This document shows positions 8,866 through 17,446 of a stretch of 24,216 bases of DNA, one piece after another. The notes beneath the pieces are model-generated. The model did no database searches, had not been told where the DNA came from, and was given only the letters and a program-made list of their open reading frames with translations. The position numbers and the translations under genes are program-made. The first letter of the stretch is position 1; each line of letters starts with the position of its first letter. The stretch is from an uncultured Anaerococcus sp. (GTDB lineage Bacteria; Bacillota; Clostridia; Tissierellales; Peptoniphilaceae), in contig NZ_CALTTY010000019.1 of the NCBI RefSeq assembly GCF_943912385.1, positions 1 to 24,216 on the forward strand, read 5' to 3'.

Positions 8866-8889
8866 TTTAAAAAATAAAAGGAGACTAGT

Positions 8890-9816
8890 ATGATTTCTAT
8901 AAAAAATTTATTGAATTCGCACGATTTGACAAAAGAAGATTTACTTGAAATTATTGATCTAGGTAATGCAATTTTTAAGAGTCCGGCCGATTTTTCTCAT
9001 ATTGCTGATGGGAAGTTATTGGGGACTCTTTTTTTTGAGCCTTCAACAAGAACCAGGTTATCTTTTGAATCGGCCATGTTAAGGCTTGGAGGATCTGTAA
9101 TAGGGTTTTCTGATGCAAGCATTTCTTCAGCAAAAAAAGGCGAAAGCCTTCAAGATACTGTTAGGACTGTAAGTCAATACGCAGACATAATAGCCATGCG
9201 CCATCCCCAAGAAGGAGCAGCCTACCTTGCAAGTCTTGCCTCAGATTGCCCTATAATAAATGCAGGAGATGGAGGACACCAACACCCAACCCAGACCCTA
9301 ACTGATATGCTTACTATTAGCAATTATAAGGAAGGTTTTGACAACCATGTTATAGGTATCTGTGGTGATTTAAAATATGGAAGGACAGTTCATTCCTTAA
9401 TTAAAATTCTAAACCTTTTTGAGGGAAATAAATATATACTAATTTCTCCAGAGGAATTAAAACTGCCAAAGTATGTAAAAGAAGAAGTTTTTGATGAAAA
9501 ATCCCAATACGAGGAAGTAAGAAGCCTTGATGAGGTTATAGATAAGGTCGATATCCTCTATATGACAAGGATTCAAAGAGAAAGATTTTACTCTGATGCC
9601 CAGTATACAAGACTTAAGGACTCATATCTTTTAGATGAAGGAAAAATGGAACTTGCAAAAGATGAGATGATAGTTATGCACCCACTTCCTAGGGTAAATG
9701 AAATAGCAAAGGAAGTAGATAAGGACCCAAGGGCTGTTTACTTCAAACAAGCTAAATTTGGGATGTATGTAAGAATGGCACTTATTATGAAATTATTGGA
9801 GGCAAACAATGCTTGA
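8890..9816 (+). CDS. pyrB: Aspartate carbamoyltransferase catalytic chain
   Basis: Catalyses the first committed step of pyrimidine synthesis, carbamoyl phosphate plus aspartate to carbamoyl aspartate. Its 308 residues match the E. coli-type chain. The carbamoyl phosphate site STRTR is at 52-56, a KKGES loop supplies the lysine borrowed by the neighbouring subunit, a GDGGHQHPTQ segment follows, and HPLPR forms the late active-site loop. AAGGAG sits 6 bases before the ATG. It is first in the operon and overlaps pyrI by 8 bases, so equal production of catalytic and regulatory chains is expected, as in the allosteric c6r6 enzyme. Confidence 0.97.
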   Translation: MISIKNLLNSHDLTKEDLLEIIDLGNAIFKSPADFSHIADGKLLGTLFFEPSTRTRLSFESAMLRLGGSVIGFSDASISSAKKGESLQDTVRTVSQYADIIAMRHPQEGAAYLASLASDCPIINAGDGGHQHPTQTLTDMLTISNYKEGFDNHVIGICGDLKYGRTVHSLIKILNLFEGNKYILISPEELKLPKYVKEEVFDEKSQYEEVRSLDEVIDKVDILYMTRIQRERFYSDAQYTRLKDSYLLDEGKMELAKDEMIVMHPLPRVNEIAKEVDKDPRAVYFKQAKFGMYVRMALIMKLLEANNA

Positions 9817-10237
9817 GATTACAAGTATTAAAGATGGAATAGTTATAGACCATATTAAGGCTGGTCTAGGTATGGAAATTTATAAGCTTCTAGACTTAAA
9901 GGATATCAAAAGCGAGGTAGCTATTATCCTAAACGCAAGGTCTACAAGCCAGGGTAAGAAGGATATTTTAAAAATAGCCAACAATATTAAAATAAACCTA
10001 GATGCAGTTTCAATAATTGATCCTACTGCTACAATAAATATTATTGAAAATGAAAAAGTAGTGAAAAAACTTGAACTAGAGTTACCTGAAAGGGCAACAG
10101 ATATACTAACATGTCAAAACCCTAAGTGCATATCAACAAGCGAAAGAGAAGTCCAGAGTGAATTTATCCTAATAAACAAGGAAGAAAAGACCTACAAATG
10201 TGCCTTCTGTGGCCATATTTATGATGTGGAAGAATAA
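9809..10237 (+). CDS. pyrI: Aspartate carbamoyltransferase regulatory chain
   Basis: The 142-residue chain that makes the PyrB enzyme respond to nucleotides. The N-terminal part is the nucleotide-binding fold. The C-terminal part is a four-cysteine zinc domain (Cys102, 107, 131, 134) with the same spacing as E. coli PyrI, and it contacts the catalytic chain. GGAGG (9798-9802) lies 6 bases before the ATG. Bacillus lacks PyrI while many clostridia have it, so it helps place the organism. With no leader attenuator visible upstream of pyrB, enzyme-level feedback by PyrI may be the main end-product control; that is inference. Confidence 0.96.
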   Translation: MLEITSIKDGIVIDHIKAGLGMEIYKLLDLKDIKSEVAIILNARSTSQGKKDILKIANNIKINLDAVSIIDPTATINIIENEKVVKKLELELPERATDILTCQNPKCISTSEREVQSEFILINKEEKTYKCAFCGHIYDVEE

Positions 10238-10238
10238 T

Positions 10239-11432
10239 ATGAAGCAAATTTTTACCAACTTTTACGGCTTTGATGACGTAAAAATTTCTAAAAATGATAT
10301 ATATGTTAAAGATGGAATAATATGTGAAAAATTTCCAAAAGAAGAAGCAGATGAGCTTATAGATTGTAATAATCTAATCTTGCTTCCTTCTTTCACTGAC
10401 CTTCATGTCCATTTTAGGGACCCAGGTTTTACCTATAAAGAAGATTTAGAAACTGGCTCACAGGCGGCCCTTAAGGGTGGTTACACCAATGTTTTATTGA
10501 TGGGAAATACCAAGCCAACCGTCTCAAATCTTGAAGTCTATGAAGACATTATGAAAAGAGCTAAAGACCTTGACCTAATCGGTGTTGACCAGGTATATAC
10601 CATAACAAAAAACTTCGACGGAAAAAGTCTAGACCACCTTGATAAGCTTCCAAGTTCTGTTAAATTTATTTCAGATGATGGTCATGGAGTAAATGACGAT
10701 GCTGTGATGTATGAGGCCATGGTTAAGGCGAAAGACCTTGGTATAAATATGACCCTCCATGAAGAGGTTGCCAAGGTTTCAAACATAGACTACGAAGTAG
10801 CAGAAGATGCCATGACCCTAAGGGACTGCTATTATGCCTATAAACTAGATATGCCGGTTCATTTCTCACATGTTTCAACCAAGGGAGCCATGACTGCCAT
10901 AAAATATTTCAAAGACCTAGGAGCAAAAATAAGCTGTGAGGTTACACCCCACCACCTGTATTTTGCAGATAAAAAAAGAGATGAAATGAGAGTCAATCCT
11001 CCTATAAGAAAAGAAAAAGACAGAAAGTTTTTACTTAAAATGATTAAAGAGGGCTACGTTGATGCTATAGCAACTGACCATGCTCCTCATTCAGACCAAG
11101 AGAAAAAGCAAAATGCACCTGGATTTATAGGACTTGAAACAGCATTTTCGACTTGCTACGAAGTCTTAGTTAAATCAGGACTTATATCCTTAAATGACTT
11201 GGTGAGGATAATGTCAACTAGGCCATCAGAAATATTAAAGGTTAAAAAAGGTAAGTTAGAAGTTGGATATATTGCTGACTTTACACTGGTTGATCTTGAT
11301 AAGTCTTTTGAATATAAAAAAGAAGATATAGCCTCTAAGTCTAAGAATTCCTTGATGATAGGAAGAAAACTTACAGGCTCAATTGAAAGAGTTTATAGAA
11401 AAGGAGTTTTGAAATATGAAAATAATAGATAA
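10239..11432 (+). CDS. pyrC: Dihydroorotase (class I type)
   Basis: Cyclises carbamoyl aspartate to dihydroorotate. The 397-residue protein has the amidohydrolase motifs: HVH at 56-58 followed by FRDPG, DD at 146-147, His174 (TLHEE), His211 (FSHVS), then CEVTPHH, and ATDHAPH with Asp280. This is the Bacillus-type class I enzyme. I take the ATG at 10239, one base after the pyrI stop; the frame is open 39 bases further up, but that would overlap the pyrI zinc domain without need. The gene overlaps pyrF by 17 bases. Confidence 0.95.
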   Translation: MKQIFTNFYGFDDVKISKNDIYVKDGIICEKFPKEEADELIDCNNLILLPSFTDLHVHFRDPGFTYKEDLETGSQAALKGGYTNVLLMGNTKPTVSNLEVYEDIMKRAKDLDLIGVDQVYTITKNFDGKSLDHLDKLPSSVKFISDDGHGVNDDAVMYEAMVKAKDLGINMTLHEEVAKVSNIDYEVAEDAMTLRDCYYAYKLDMPVHFSHVSTKGAMTAIKYFKDLGAKISCEVTPHHLYFADKKRDEMRVNPPIRKEKDRKFLLKMIKEGYVDAIATDHAPHSDQEKKQNAPGFIGLETAFSTCYEVLVKSGLISLNDLVRIMSTRPSEILKVKKGKLEVGYIADFTLVDLDKSFEYKKEDIASKSKNSLMIGRKLTGSIERVYRKGVLKYENNR

Positions 11433-12279
11433 GCTTTATGACAGGGTGGAAAAACTCGGCTTTGTTTGTGTAGGCCTTGACACATCTATTGACTATATTC
11501 CAGATCATATGAAAGAAGGTAAGGAGGTAAACGAAGCTATCTTTGCCTACAACCAGGAAATAATTGATGCTACAAAGGACGTTTGTGCTATTTATAAACT
11601 ACAAATTGCCTATTACGAGTCATATGGCCTAGAAGGGATGCTTGCTTATAAAAAGACCTTAGACTACCTAAGAAGTCTTGATCTTCTCTCCATAGGCGAT
11701 GTTAAAAGAAGTGATATAGCAGCATCTGCATCTATGTATGCTAAGGCCCACTTCGAAGGAGACTTTGAAGTTGACTTCATAACCTTAAATCCTTATATGG
11801 GCATGGATTCCATATCTCCATATCTTCCTTATTTGGAGTCTGGAAAAAAAGGAGTATTTGTACTTTTAAGGACATCAAATCCCGGAGCCAATGACTTTGA
11901 AGTCTTAGAGATAAGTGGCGAAGAGCTCTTTTATACCATAGGGGATAAGCTAAAAGAAGTAAATGAAAAATACATAGGAGAATCTGGTTATGGACCAGTT
12001 GGCCTTGTCGTTGGAGCAACCCATAGCGAAGAGGTAGAAAAAATTAGGAAAAGATATGGAAAAATGTTTTTCTTAATCCCTGGATTTGGAGCCCAGGCGG
12101 CAGATAGTTTAAATGTTTACAAATTACTAGATGGCTTAAATGCAGGTGTAGTAAATTCATCCAGGGCCATTCTTAAAAACTGGATGAACTATGAAGATGG
12201 CGATACAAATGTTGGAAAATATGCAAGAGAAAAGACCATAGAAACATATAAGGAAATAGCAGAAAATGCAAAGTTATAG
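11416..12279 (+). CDS. pyrF: Orotidine 5'-phosphate decarboxylase, long (type 2) form
   Basis: Converts OMP to UMP. The 287-residue length and the active-site motif GDVKRSDI (Asp95, Lys97, Asp100) mark the longer type 2 family rather than the roughly 240-residue Bacillus/E. coli form. A late PGFGAQ segment forms the phosphate-binding end of the barrel. AAGGAG at 11401-11406 lies inside pyrC and the ATG overlaps its end, so the start is well supported. It overlaps pyrK by 14 bases. Confidence 0.95.
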   Translation: MKIIDKLYDRVEKLGFVCVGLDTSIDYIPDHMKEGKEVNEAIFAYNQEIIDATKDVCAIYKLQIAYYESYGLEGMLAYKKTLDYLRSLDLLSIGDVKRSDIAASASMYAKAHFEGDFEVDFITLNPYMGMDSISPYLPYLESGKKGVFVLLRTSNPGANDFEVLEISGEELFYTIGDKLKEVNEKYIGESGYGPVGLVVGATHSEEVEKIRKRYGKMFFLIPGFGAQAADSLNVYKLLDGLNAGVVNSSRAILKNWMNYEDGDTNVGKYAREKTIETYKEIAENAKL

Positions 12280-12985
12280 ACCGTGTAGAGTTATTGAAAA
12301 TATTGAAATATCACCTGGGATTGTAAAACTAGTCCTAGATATTAAGCTAGGGGCAAGGCCAGGTCAGTTTTTTATGCTAAGGGCAGATTCCTTTAGGGAA
12401 GATCCTATCCTAGCCAGACCCCTTGGAGTAAGCGAAGAAAAAGATGGTAAACTCACTTGCCTTATCCAGGTCGTAGGTAAGGGGACTAAGTTATTTTCTG
12501 ACCTTAAAAAAGGAGATGGGGTATCAGTTCTTGGACCCTTAGGAAATGGATTTGACTTAAGAGATGACAAAAAGATAGCCATAGTTGCTGGTGGGATTGG
12601 CATAGCTCCCTTGTTAAAACTTGCTAAAAACCTTAAAACTAAGGTTGATTTCTATGCTGGTTTTGCGGATGAACCTTATTTTACTGAAGAATTTAGACCT
12701 TATGTTAGAAAGATAATCACAAGCTCAGAAAGGGATGAGGGAGTCTTTATCCTAGATAAACTAAACCCAGATGATTATGACCTAATCTATGCTTGTGGAC
12801 CAAATCCGATGCTTAAGGCCCTCTGGGATAAAAATACTAAGGCTAAGATTCAGGTATCTATGGAGGCCCATATGGCTTGTGGGATTGGAGCTTGTTTAGG
12901 ATGTACTGTCAAAGATCGAAATGGTGAATTTATCAGGGTGTGTAAGGACGGACCAGTTTTTGATGCAGAAAGGATATTTTCATGA
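12266..12985 (+). CDS. pyrK: Dihydroorotate dehydrogenase electron-transfer subunit
   Basis: The 239-residue iron-sulfur flavoprotein that passes electrons from PyrD to NAD. RPLGV (51-55) is the FAD-binding loop and GGIG (109-112) belongs to the NAD-binding domain. Cys205, 210, 213 and 226 (ACGIGACLGC and VCKDGP) hold the 2Fe-2S cluster. It lies inside the operon, overlapping pyrF by 14 bases and pyrD by 4. Its presence predicts the heterotetrameric NAD-linked class 1B enzyme, suited to anaerobic life. The ribosome site (AGGA, 11 bases upstream) is weak, so translation may be coupled to pyrF. Confidence 0.96.
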   Translation: MQSYRPCRVIENIEISPGIVKLVLDIKLGARPGQFFMLRADSFREDPILARPLGVSEEKDGKLTCLIQVVGKGTKLFSDLKKGDGVSVLGPLGNGFDLRDDKKIAIVAGGIGIAPLLKLAKNLKTKVDFYAGFADEPYFTEEFRPYVRKIITSSERDEGVFILDKLNPDDYDLIYACGPNPMLKALWDKNTKAKIQVSMEAHMACGIGACLGCTVKDRNGEFIRVCKDGPVFDAERIFS

Positions 12986-13881
12986 GCTTAGGGGTAAAAA
13001 TAGCCGGTGTAGAATTTAAAAATCCAGTGATAGCTGCCAGTGGGACCTTTGGTTTTGGTGAAGAATTTAAAGACTACATAGATATAAATAAGTTAGGAGG
13101 AATTTCTTCAAAGGGGCTTACCCTTAGGAAAAACCCAGGTAATCCCGGTATAAGAATCTATGAGACTCCAGCTGGTATTATGAACTCCATAGGTCTTCAA
13201 AACCCAGGTATTGACCACTTTATAGAAAACGAATTAGTTTTTATGAGAAAGCATAATCCGGTAGTTATAGCAAACCTTGGTGGTCATAGCTTTGAAGATT
13301 ATAGGCAAGGGGCTGCAAAGCTTGATAATGCTGATATAGATATGATAGAACTTAATATATCCTGCCCAAACCTAAAAGAAGGTGGGATGGCCTTTGGTAC
13401 TGACACAGATAAGGCAAGAGAGGTAATAAGTCTAGTTAGGAAGGAAACTTCTTATCCTCTAATTGTTAAATTATCACCGAATGTTACAAGTGTAGGTGAA
13501 TTTGCAAAAATTGCAGAGGATGCTGGAGCTGATGCTATTTCTCTTGTAAATACCTTTAACGCTATGGCAGTTGATATTAAAAGAAAGAAATTTGTTTTTA
13601 ATAATAAGACAGCAGGTCTATCTGGACCAGCTATAAAACCTATAGCCCTTAGGATGACATATGAAGTAGCCCAGGCTGTGGATATACCAGTTATAGCCAT
13701 GGGTGGGATAGTTGACCTTGAAGATGCCCTTGAATTTATGATGGTTGGTGCTTCTGCTATCCAAGTCGGAACAGCAAATTTTTCTAAACTAGATACCATG
13801 ATAGAGATAATCGATGGTATGGAAAAATACTTATCAGACAATAATATAGATGATATTAATGATATAGTTGGAATTTTATAG
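12982..13881 (+). CDS. pyrD: Dihydroorotate dehydrogenase, class 1B catalytic subunit
   Basis: Oxidises dihydroorotate to orotate with FMN, passing electrons to PyrK. The 299-residue barrel has the catalytic Cys128 in ELNISCPN (class 1 uses Cys where class 2 uses Ser), an early SSKGLT segment near the substrate, and late GGI and GTA glycine motifs for the FMN phosphate. It starts in the pyrK stop (ATGA) with AGGA 7 bases upstream. It is cytosolic, with no membrane-binding N-terminal extension. Confidence 0.96.
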   Translation: MSLGVKIAGVEFKNPVIAASGTFGFGEEFKDYIDINKLGGISSKGLTLRKNPGNPGIRIYETPAGIMNSIGLQNPGIDHFIENELVFMRKHNPVVIANLGGHSFEDYRQGAAKLDNADIDMIELNISCPNLKEGGMAFGTDTDKAREVISLVRKETSYPLIVKLSPNVTSVGEFAKIAEDAGADAISLVNTFNAMAVDIKRKKFVFNNKTAGLSGPAIKPIALRMTYEVAQAVDIPVIAMGGIVDLEDALEFMMVGASAIQVGTANFSKLDTMIEIIDGMEKYLSDNNIDDINDIVGIL

Positions 13882-13889
13882 GAGAAAAA

Positions 13890-14468
13890 ATGGAAAAAAC
13901 AATAGAATTATTAAAAAAATCACATGCCCTACTTGAAGGACACTTCATCCTTTCAAGTGGAAAACACTCTGACAAGTATGTTCAGTGTGCAAAGTTAATT
14001 CAAAATCCAAGATACTGTGAAGAAGTATCAAAGATTATAGCAGAAAAAATCAAAAAAGCGGGCATAGAAGTTGATCTTTGTGTAGGGCCTGCTATGGGAG
14101 GAGTCATTATTTCCTATGAAGTAGCTAGGGCTCTTGGAGTCGATGCTATCTTCACAGAAAGAGAAGACAATGATATGACCCTAAGACGAGGTTTTGAAAT
14201 TAAAAAAGGTCAAAAAGTTTTAATCGTTGAAGATGTTATTACAACAGGAAAGTCTTCTTTTGAGACTGTGGATGTTATAAGAGAACATGGAGGGGAAGTT
14301 GTCGCCCTTACATCTATTGTAAATAGGTCACAAAAAGATGAAATAAATGGCCTACCTTTAATAGCTGCTGCCGATATAGAAGTAAATGCCTGGGATGCTG
14401 ACAAGTTACCAGATAAATTAAAGGAAACACCAGCTATAAAACCAGGTTCAAGAAAAATCAAAGCTTGA
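13890..14468 (+). CDS. pyrE: Orotate phosphoribosyltransferase
   Basis: Joins orotate and PRPP to make OMP. The 192-residue protein has the PRPP-binding loop LIVEDVITTGKS (111-122) and an N-terminal FILSSGKHSDKY segment typical of the Thermus/Clostridium-type PyrE. AGGAG (13880-13884) lies 5 bases before the ATG, overlapping the pyrD stop. It closes the operon, which now covers every step from carbamoyl phosphate to UMP; carAB is not in the window. No terminator follows before the next gene's promoter. Confidence 0.96.
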   Translation: MEKTIELLKKSHALLEGHFILSSGKHSDKYVQCAKLIQNPRYCEEVSKIIAEKIKKAGIEVDLCVGPAMGGVIISYEVARALGVDAIFTEREDNDMTLRRGFEIKKGQKVLIVEDVITTGKSSFETVDVIREHGGEVVALTSIVNRSQKDEINGLPLIAAADIEVNAWDADKLPDKLKETPAIKPGSRKIKA

Positions 14469-14492
14469 TAAATAGAGCATTAAGAATATAAT
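14465..14492 (+). promoter_or_regulatory. Promoter for the glucosaminidase gene
   Basis: TTGATA (14465-14470), a 16-base spacer and TATAAT (14487-14492). The -35 overlaps the pyrE stop codon. The leader would be about 28 bases, with AGGGAG (14518-14523) before the ATG at 14528. Confidence 0.5.
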
Positions 14493-14527
14493 TTTATTAA
14501 TATATATTTTATATATAAGGGAGACTT

Positions 14528-15232
14528 ATGGTATATAAAAAGAAATTAATTAATAATCTTATGTTTTTAATGCTTTTATTTTCTCTTGTTTTTATAACAC
14601 CCTCTAAAAGTTATGCTGGAGAAATAGAAGTGAAAACAGAAGATAAGCTGATTTTAGGATTAAAACAGATATCAGCCGAAACTTTAAATTTAAAAGATAT
14701 GAGAGATATTAGGTTTGAAAAACTAAAGAAAGATTTAGATGATTTTACTGAAAAAGGGTCTTCTAAAATACCAGAAGAAAACTATTTTTATCTTTTAAAT
14801 CCAACCAACTTAACAGGAGAAGAACTAGAGTGGGGGATAAAGGATACAGGCCTTTCAGGTCTTGGAGGAGATTTTAAGGACGTAAGCGAGGAAGTTGGGA
14901 TAAATCCTATTCTGCTTATGGCTATGGCCAAGCATGAGACAGGAAATGGAACAAGCGAGCTTTATAAAAATAAGAAAAACCTCTTTGGTTTTAATGCCTA
15001 TGACCATGATCCATACAATATGGCCAGTGATTTCGAGGATGAGAGAGCATCTATTTATACAGTTGCCAAGCATTTAAAGAAAGAATACTTGGATGAAGAA
15101 GGTAAGTTCTATAATGGAATTTCAACATCTGGAATAGGAACTGTTTATGCGACCGATCCTGACTGGTCTAAGAAAGTTGACTGGATGATGATAGAAGTAG
15201 CTCAGTCTATGATAAATACCTATGAAAAATAG
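14528..15232 (+). CDS. Secreted glucosaminidase-domain protein (peptidoglycan hydrolase)
   Basis: A 234-residue exported protein. A signal peptide (basic start, hydrophobic core about 9-24, cleavage after SYA at 28-30) precedes a spacer of about 80 residues. The C-terminal domain (about 105-230) matches the N-acetylglucosaminidase fold of Bacillus LytD/GH73: GINPILLMAMAKHETG has the catalytic Glu137, then NLFGFNAYD, a conserved late YATDPDW and a closing helix. No wall-binding repeats are present, so it is probably released or held near the membrane surface. AGGGAG supports the start. The branching-enzyme-like gene follows after 24 bases, probably in the same transcript. Confidence 0.85.
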   Translation: MVYKKKLINNLMFLMLLFSLVFITPSKSYAGEIEVKTEDKLILGLKQISAETLNLKDMRDIRFEKLKKDLDDFTEKGSSKIPEENYFYLLNPTNLTGEELEWGIKDTGLSGLGGDFKDVSEEVGINPILLMAMAKHETGNGTSELYKNKKNLFGFNAYDHDPYNMASDFEDERASIYTVAKHLKKEYLDEEGKFYNGISTSGIGTVYATDPDWSKKVDWMMIEVAQSMINTYEK

Positions 15233-15256
15233 TGAAATCCCAAGAAAGGATAAAGA

Positions 15257-16909
15257 GTGGATACGAGAGAATACTTAAACGGAAAATCAAAAGACGGTTA
15301 TAAATTTTTTGGTAGTCACAAGAGAAGTAAGGGCTATATATTTAGGATCTTAGCACCAGCGGCAAAAAGAGCCTATATAAGTGGTGATTTTAACAATTGG
15401 GATAAGGATAAGCTCAGAAAGTACTCTACTGGAGTGTTTTCTATAAGCATGGAATCTGCAAAAGTAGGAGATAGGTATGAGTTTGTAATTGAAGATAGCG
15501 AAGGAAGGCAAGTAAAAAAGCTTGATCCTTATGGTAGGAGGATTTGTTTAGATGAAAAAACCTCAGTAATCACCGACTCTAACTACAAATTTAAATATAA
15601 GAAAATAAAAGAAAAACCAAAAAATATATACCAAGTACACCTTGGTTCACTATTAAAAGATAGTAAGGTAGAAGATGTTTACAAGAAACTTCTTACTCAT
15701 TTAAAAAATAATAATTTTACCCATGTCCAGTTTATGCCAGTGACAGAATATAAGACTTATAAGCATATGGGTTACTCTTCATTAGGACTATATGCCTTTT
15801 CTGAAAGATATGGAAGGCTAGATGACTTTAAAAAATTAATAGACATGCTCCATAAAGTAAGGATTGGGACTATACTTGAGCTTGATATAGGAGAATTTGA
15901 CTCAGATAGCCTATATTTAGATAATTTTGATGGAAAAAATCCGTATAACTACGACTATGAAAATATAAAATATAACTATTTTGGTTCTGTAAACTTTGAT
16001 CCAAGTAAAAACCTTGTAAAATCCTATCTCTTATCACTGGTAGACTATTATACGAAGGATTTAAATATAGACGGTATATATTTTTCTTCAATAGAAAATA
16101 TGGTCTACTGGCAGGGAGACAGGATGAGAGGTGTAAATGAAACTTGGACTGTACTTATCAAGGAAATAAATAAGTTAGTTAAAAAGAATAATTCATATAG
16201 CCTGGCAGGGATTAATGGAATCTATGATGATTTAAATTTAGGTTTTGACCTAGTATATGATACGGAATTTAGAAAAATGGTAGAAGTATTTCAAAAAGAA
16301 CCCTACCAAAGGGAAAAGTATAAAGCTTACATTACATCCTTTATAACTGAGGAGTCTTCAAATAAGATATATGGCTTTTCCTATGTCGATAGCGTTATAA
16401 ATGAAGCAAGCCTTGCTATGAAGATGTACTCAGAAGATATGAAAATTGAGCAGTTAAAAACTCTTTTCACATTCTTAATGACACTTAAACCTGCTAAAAT
16501 GGTATTTATGGGTAATGAGACTTGTGATATGAGAACTTTTTCGGTTTATGATAAGTTTGAATTTAAATCAGATAATGATAGCAAATTTAATGATTTTTAT
16601 AGGGATTTAACAGACTTATACAAAAAGACACAGTCCTTAAATGAAAAAAAGTCAGTAAGTGAAATTCTCGATGTGACAGGTTTTAGTATATATGGCTATG
16701 AGAGAATTTACAATGATGAGAAAATCTTAGTCTTAGTTAATTTCACAGATATCTCCTATGAAATTGATAGTCCTTATAATTTAAAAGAACTATTAAATAC
16801 TAATGACTTAAAATATAAGGGAAATGGTAATATAAATGGAAGTGTTAAAAAGGGTGAAGAAATTTTCATTGAGGCATTCGGTTCAGCCATTTTTAAAATA
16901 GAGAAATAA
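15257..16909 (+). CDS. Glycogen branching enzyme-like protein, predicted catalytically inactive
   Basis: A 550-residue GlgB homologue: CBM48 domain (about 18-115), GH13 barrel (about 122-430) and a short C-terminal beta domain. Flanking landmarks are well kept (MPVTEY, DDFKKLIDMLH, VNFDPS, NMVYW, VFMGNE), but all four catalytic regions are changed. Region I DxxxGH is ELDIGE (Glu208, Glu213). Region II GFRVDA is GIYFSS, so the Arg is Tyr275 and the nucleophile Asp is Ser277. Region III AE is AG (Gly318 for the acid/base Glu). Region IV SHD is SYV (376-377). It should not be a working branching enzyme, though it may still bind glucan. It has no signal peptide, so it is cytosolic. GTG start with AAAGGA 6 bases upstream. 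The intact frame argues against a decaying pseudogene. Confidence 0.82.
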   Translation: MDTREYLNGKSKDGYKFFGSHKRSKGYIFRILAPAAKRAYISGDFNNWDKDKLRKYSTGVFSISMESAKVGDRYEFVIEDSEGRQVKKLDPYGRRICLDEKTSVITDSNYKFKYKKIKEKPKNIYQVHLGSLLKDSKVEDVYKKLLTHLKNNNFTHVQFMPVTEYKTYKHMGYSSLGLYAFSERYGRLDDFKKLIDMLHKVRIGTILELDIGEFDSDSLYLDNFDGKNPYNYDYENIKYNYFGSVNFDPSKNLVKSYLLSLVDYYTKDLNIDGIYFSSIENMVYWQGDRMRGVNETWTVLIKEINKLVKKNNSYSLAGINGIYDDLNLGFDLVYDTEFRKMVEVFQKEPYQREKYKAYITSFITEESSNKIYGFSYVDSVINEASLAMKMYSEDMKIEQLKTLFTFLMTLKPAKMVFMGNETCDMRTFSVYDKFEFKSDNDSKFNDFYRDLTDLYKKTQSLNEKKSVSEILDVTGFSIYGYERIYNDEKILVLVNFTDISYEIDSPYNLKELLNTNDLKYKGNGNINGSVKKGEEIFIEAFGSAIFKIEK

Positions 16910-16945
16910 AAAATCCTCTCAAACTGCGATTTTGAGAGGATTTTT
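16909..16945. terminator. Bidirectional terminator between convergent genes
   Basis: A perfect 15-bp stem (16909-16923 with 16931-16945) and 7-base loop, with A and T runs at the two ends. It can end both the branching-enzyme-like gene (plus) and the CBS gene (minus). Confidence 0.9.
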
Positions 16946-16951
16946 AAGTGC

Positions 16952-17416
16952 TTACTTTTCAGTAAGCTCATATTCTCTTTCTATACTATGGGCAAGCTGG
17001 GTAAATCTTTCAAGGACAATTTTTCTAGGAATTATACCAAGAAAATACCCATCTTGATGGGTGACACACACGAAGTTATTGTCAATTAGAAGGGATAATA
17101 CGTCTTCGAGTTCGTAATTATCAAATACTATAGGTACAATTTGGTCCATGGCTTCCTTAACTCTGTGACTTGAAAGTTCTTCTTCGTTAAAGATAGATAA
17201 GTTTTCAAAATTTCTTACAATATTAGGAATTGATATCAGACCTCTTATACAGTCATTATCATCTATTACTGGTATAATCTGAAAACCTGAGGTCGAAAGG
17301 ACTAGGGTTGCATGAAGTAGTGAATCATTTTCATTAACTACTGCAACCTGACTTGCAGGTGTCATTAAGTTTGAGGTTGGTCTATTAAAAAGTTTGCTAA
17401 AATTTTCTCCAATCAA
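16952..17416 (-). CDS. cbpB: CBS-domain pair protein, CbpB-like (putative c-di-AMP receptor)
   Basis: A 154-residue protein of two CBS domains (about 18-70 and 87-140). Several segments resemble CbpB (YkuL) of Bacillus and Listeria: the MIGENF start, PASQVAVV, ATLVLSTSGF, IPVIDD, RGLIS, and NNFVCVTHQDGYFLGI near the end. CbpB binds cyclic di-AMP and, when free, stimulates the (p)ppGpp synthetase Rel in Listeria. The start is the TTG at 17416, 6 bases after AAAGGAG. The open frame runs further up, through this gene's own promoter and the SRP terminator, so a longer start is unlikely. It is a single gene, convergent with its neighbour. Family assignment is from memory of the motif pattern. Confidence 0.78.
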   Translation of the reverse strand: MIGENFSKLFNRPTSNLMTPASQVAVVNENDSLLHATLVLSTSGFQIIPVIDDNDCIRGLISIPNIVRNFENLSIFNEEELSSHRVKEAMDQIVPIVFDNYELEDVLSLLIDNNFVCVTHQDGYFLGIIPRKIVLERFTQLAHSIEREYELTEK

Positions 17417-17446
17417 AATTAACTCCTTTATTATCAAGCTAAGATT

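Noticed and set aside
8833..8889. PyrR attenuator or other leader RNA before pyrB
   Set aside because: Only 24 bases lie between the -10 and the ATG; no hairpins fit.
14469..14527. Terminator after pyrE
   Set aside because: The region is AT-rich with only weak, GC-free pairing; a promoter is the better reading, so pyrE transcripts may read through.
16950..16968. Hairpin GCTTAC/GTAAGC near the end of the CBS gene
   Set aside because: It lies in coding sequence and has no T-run; the strong terminator next to it explains the ends.
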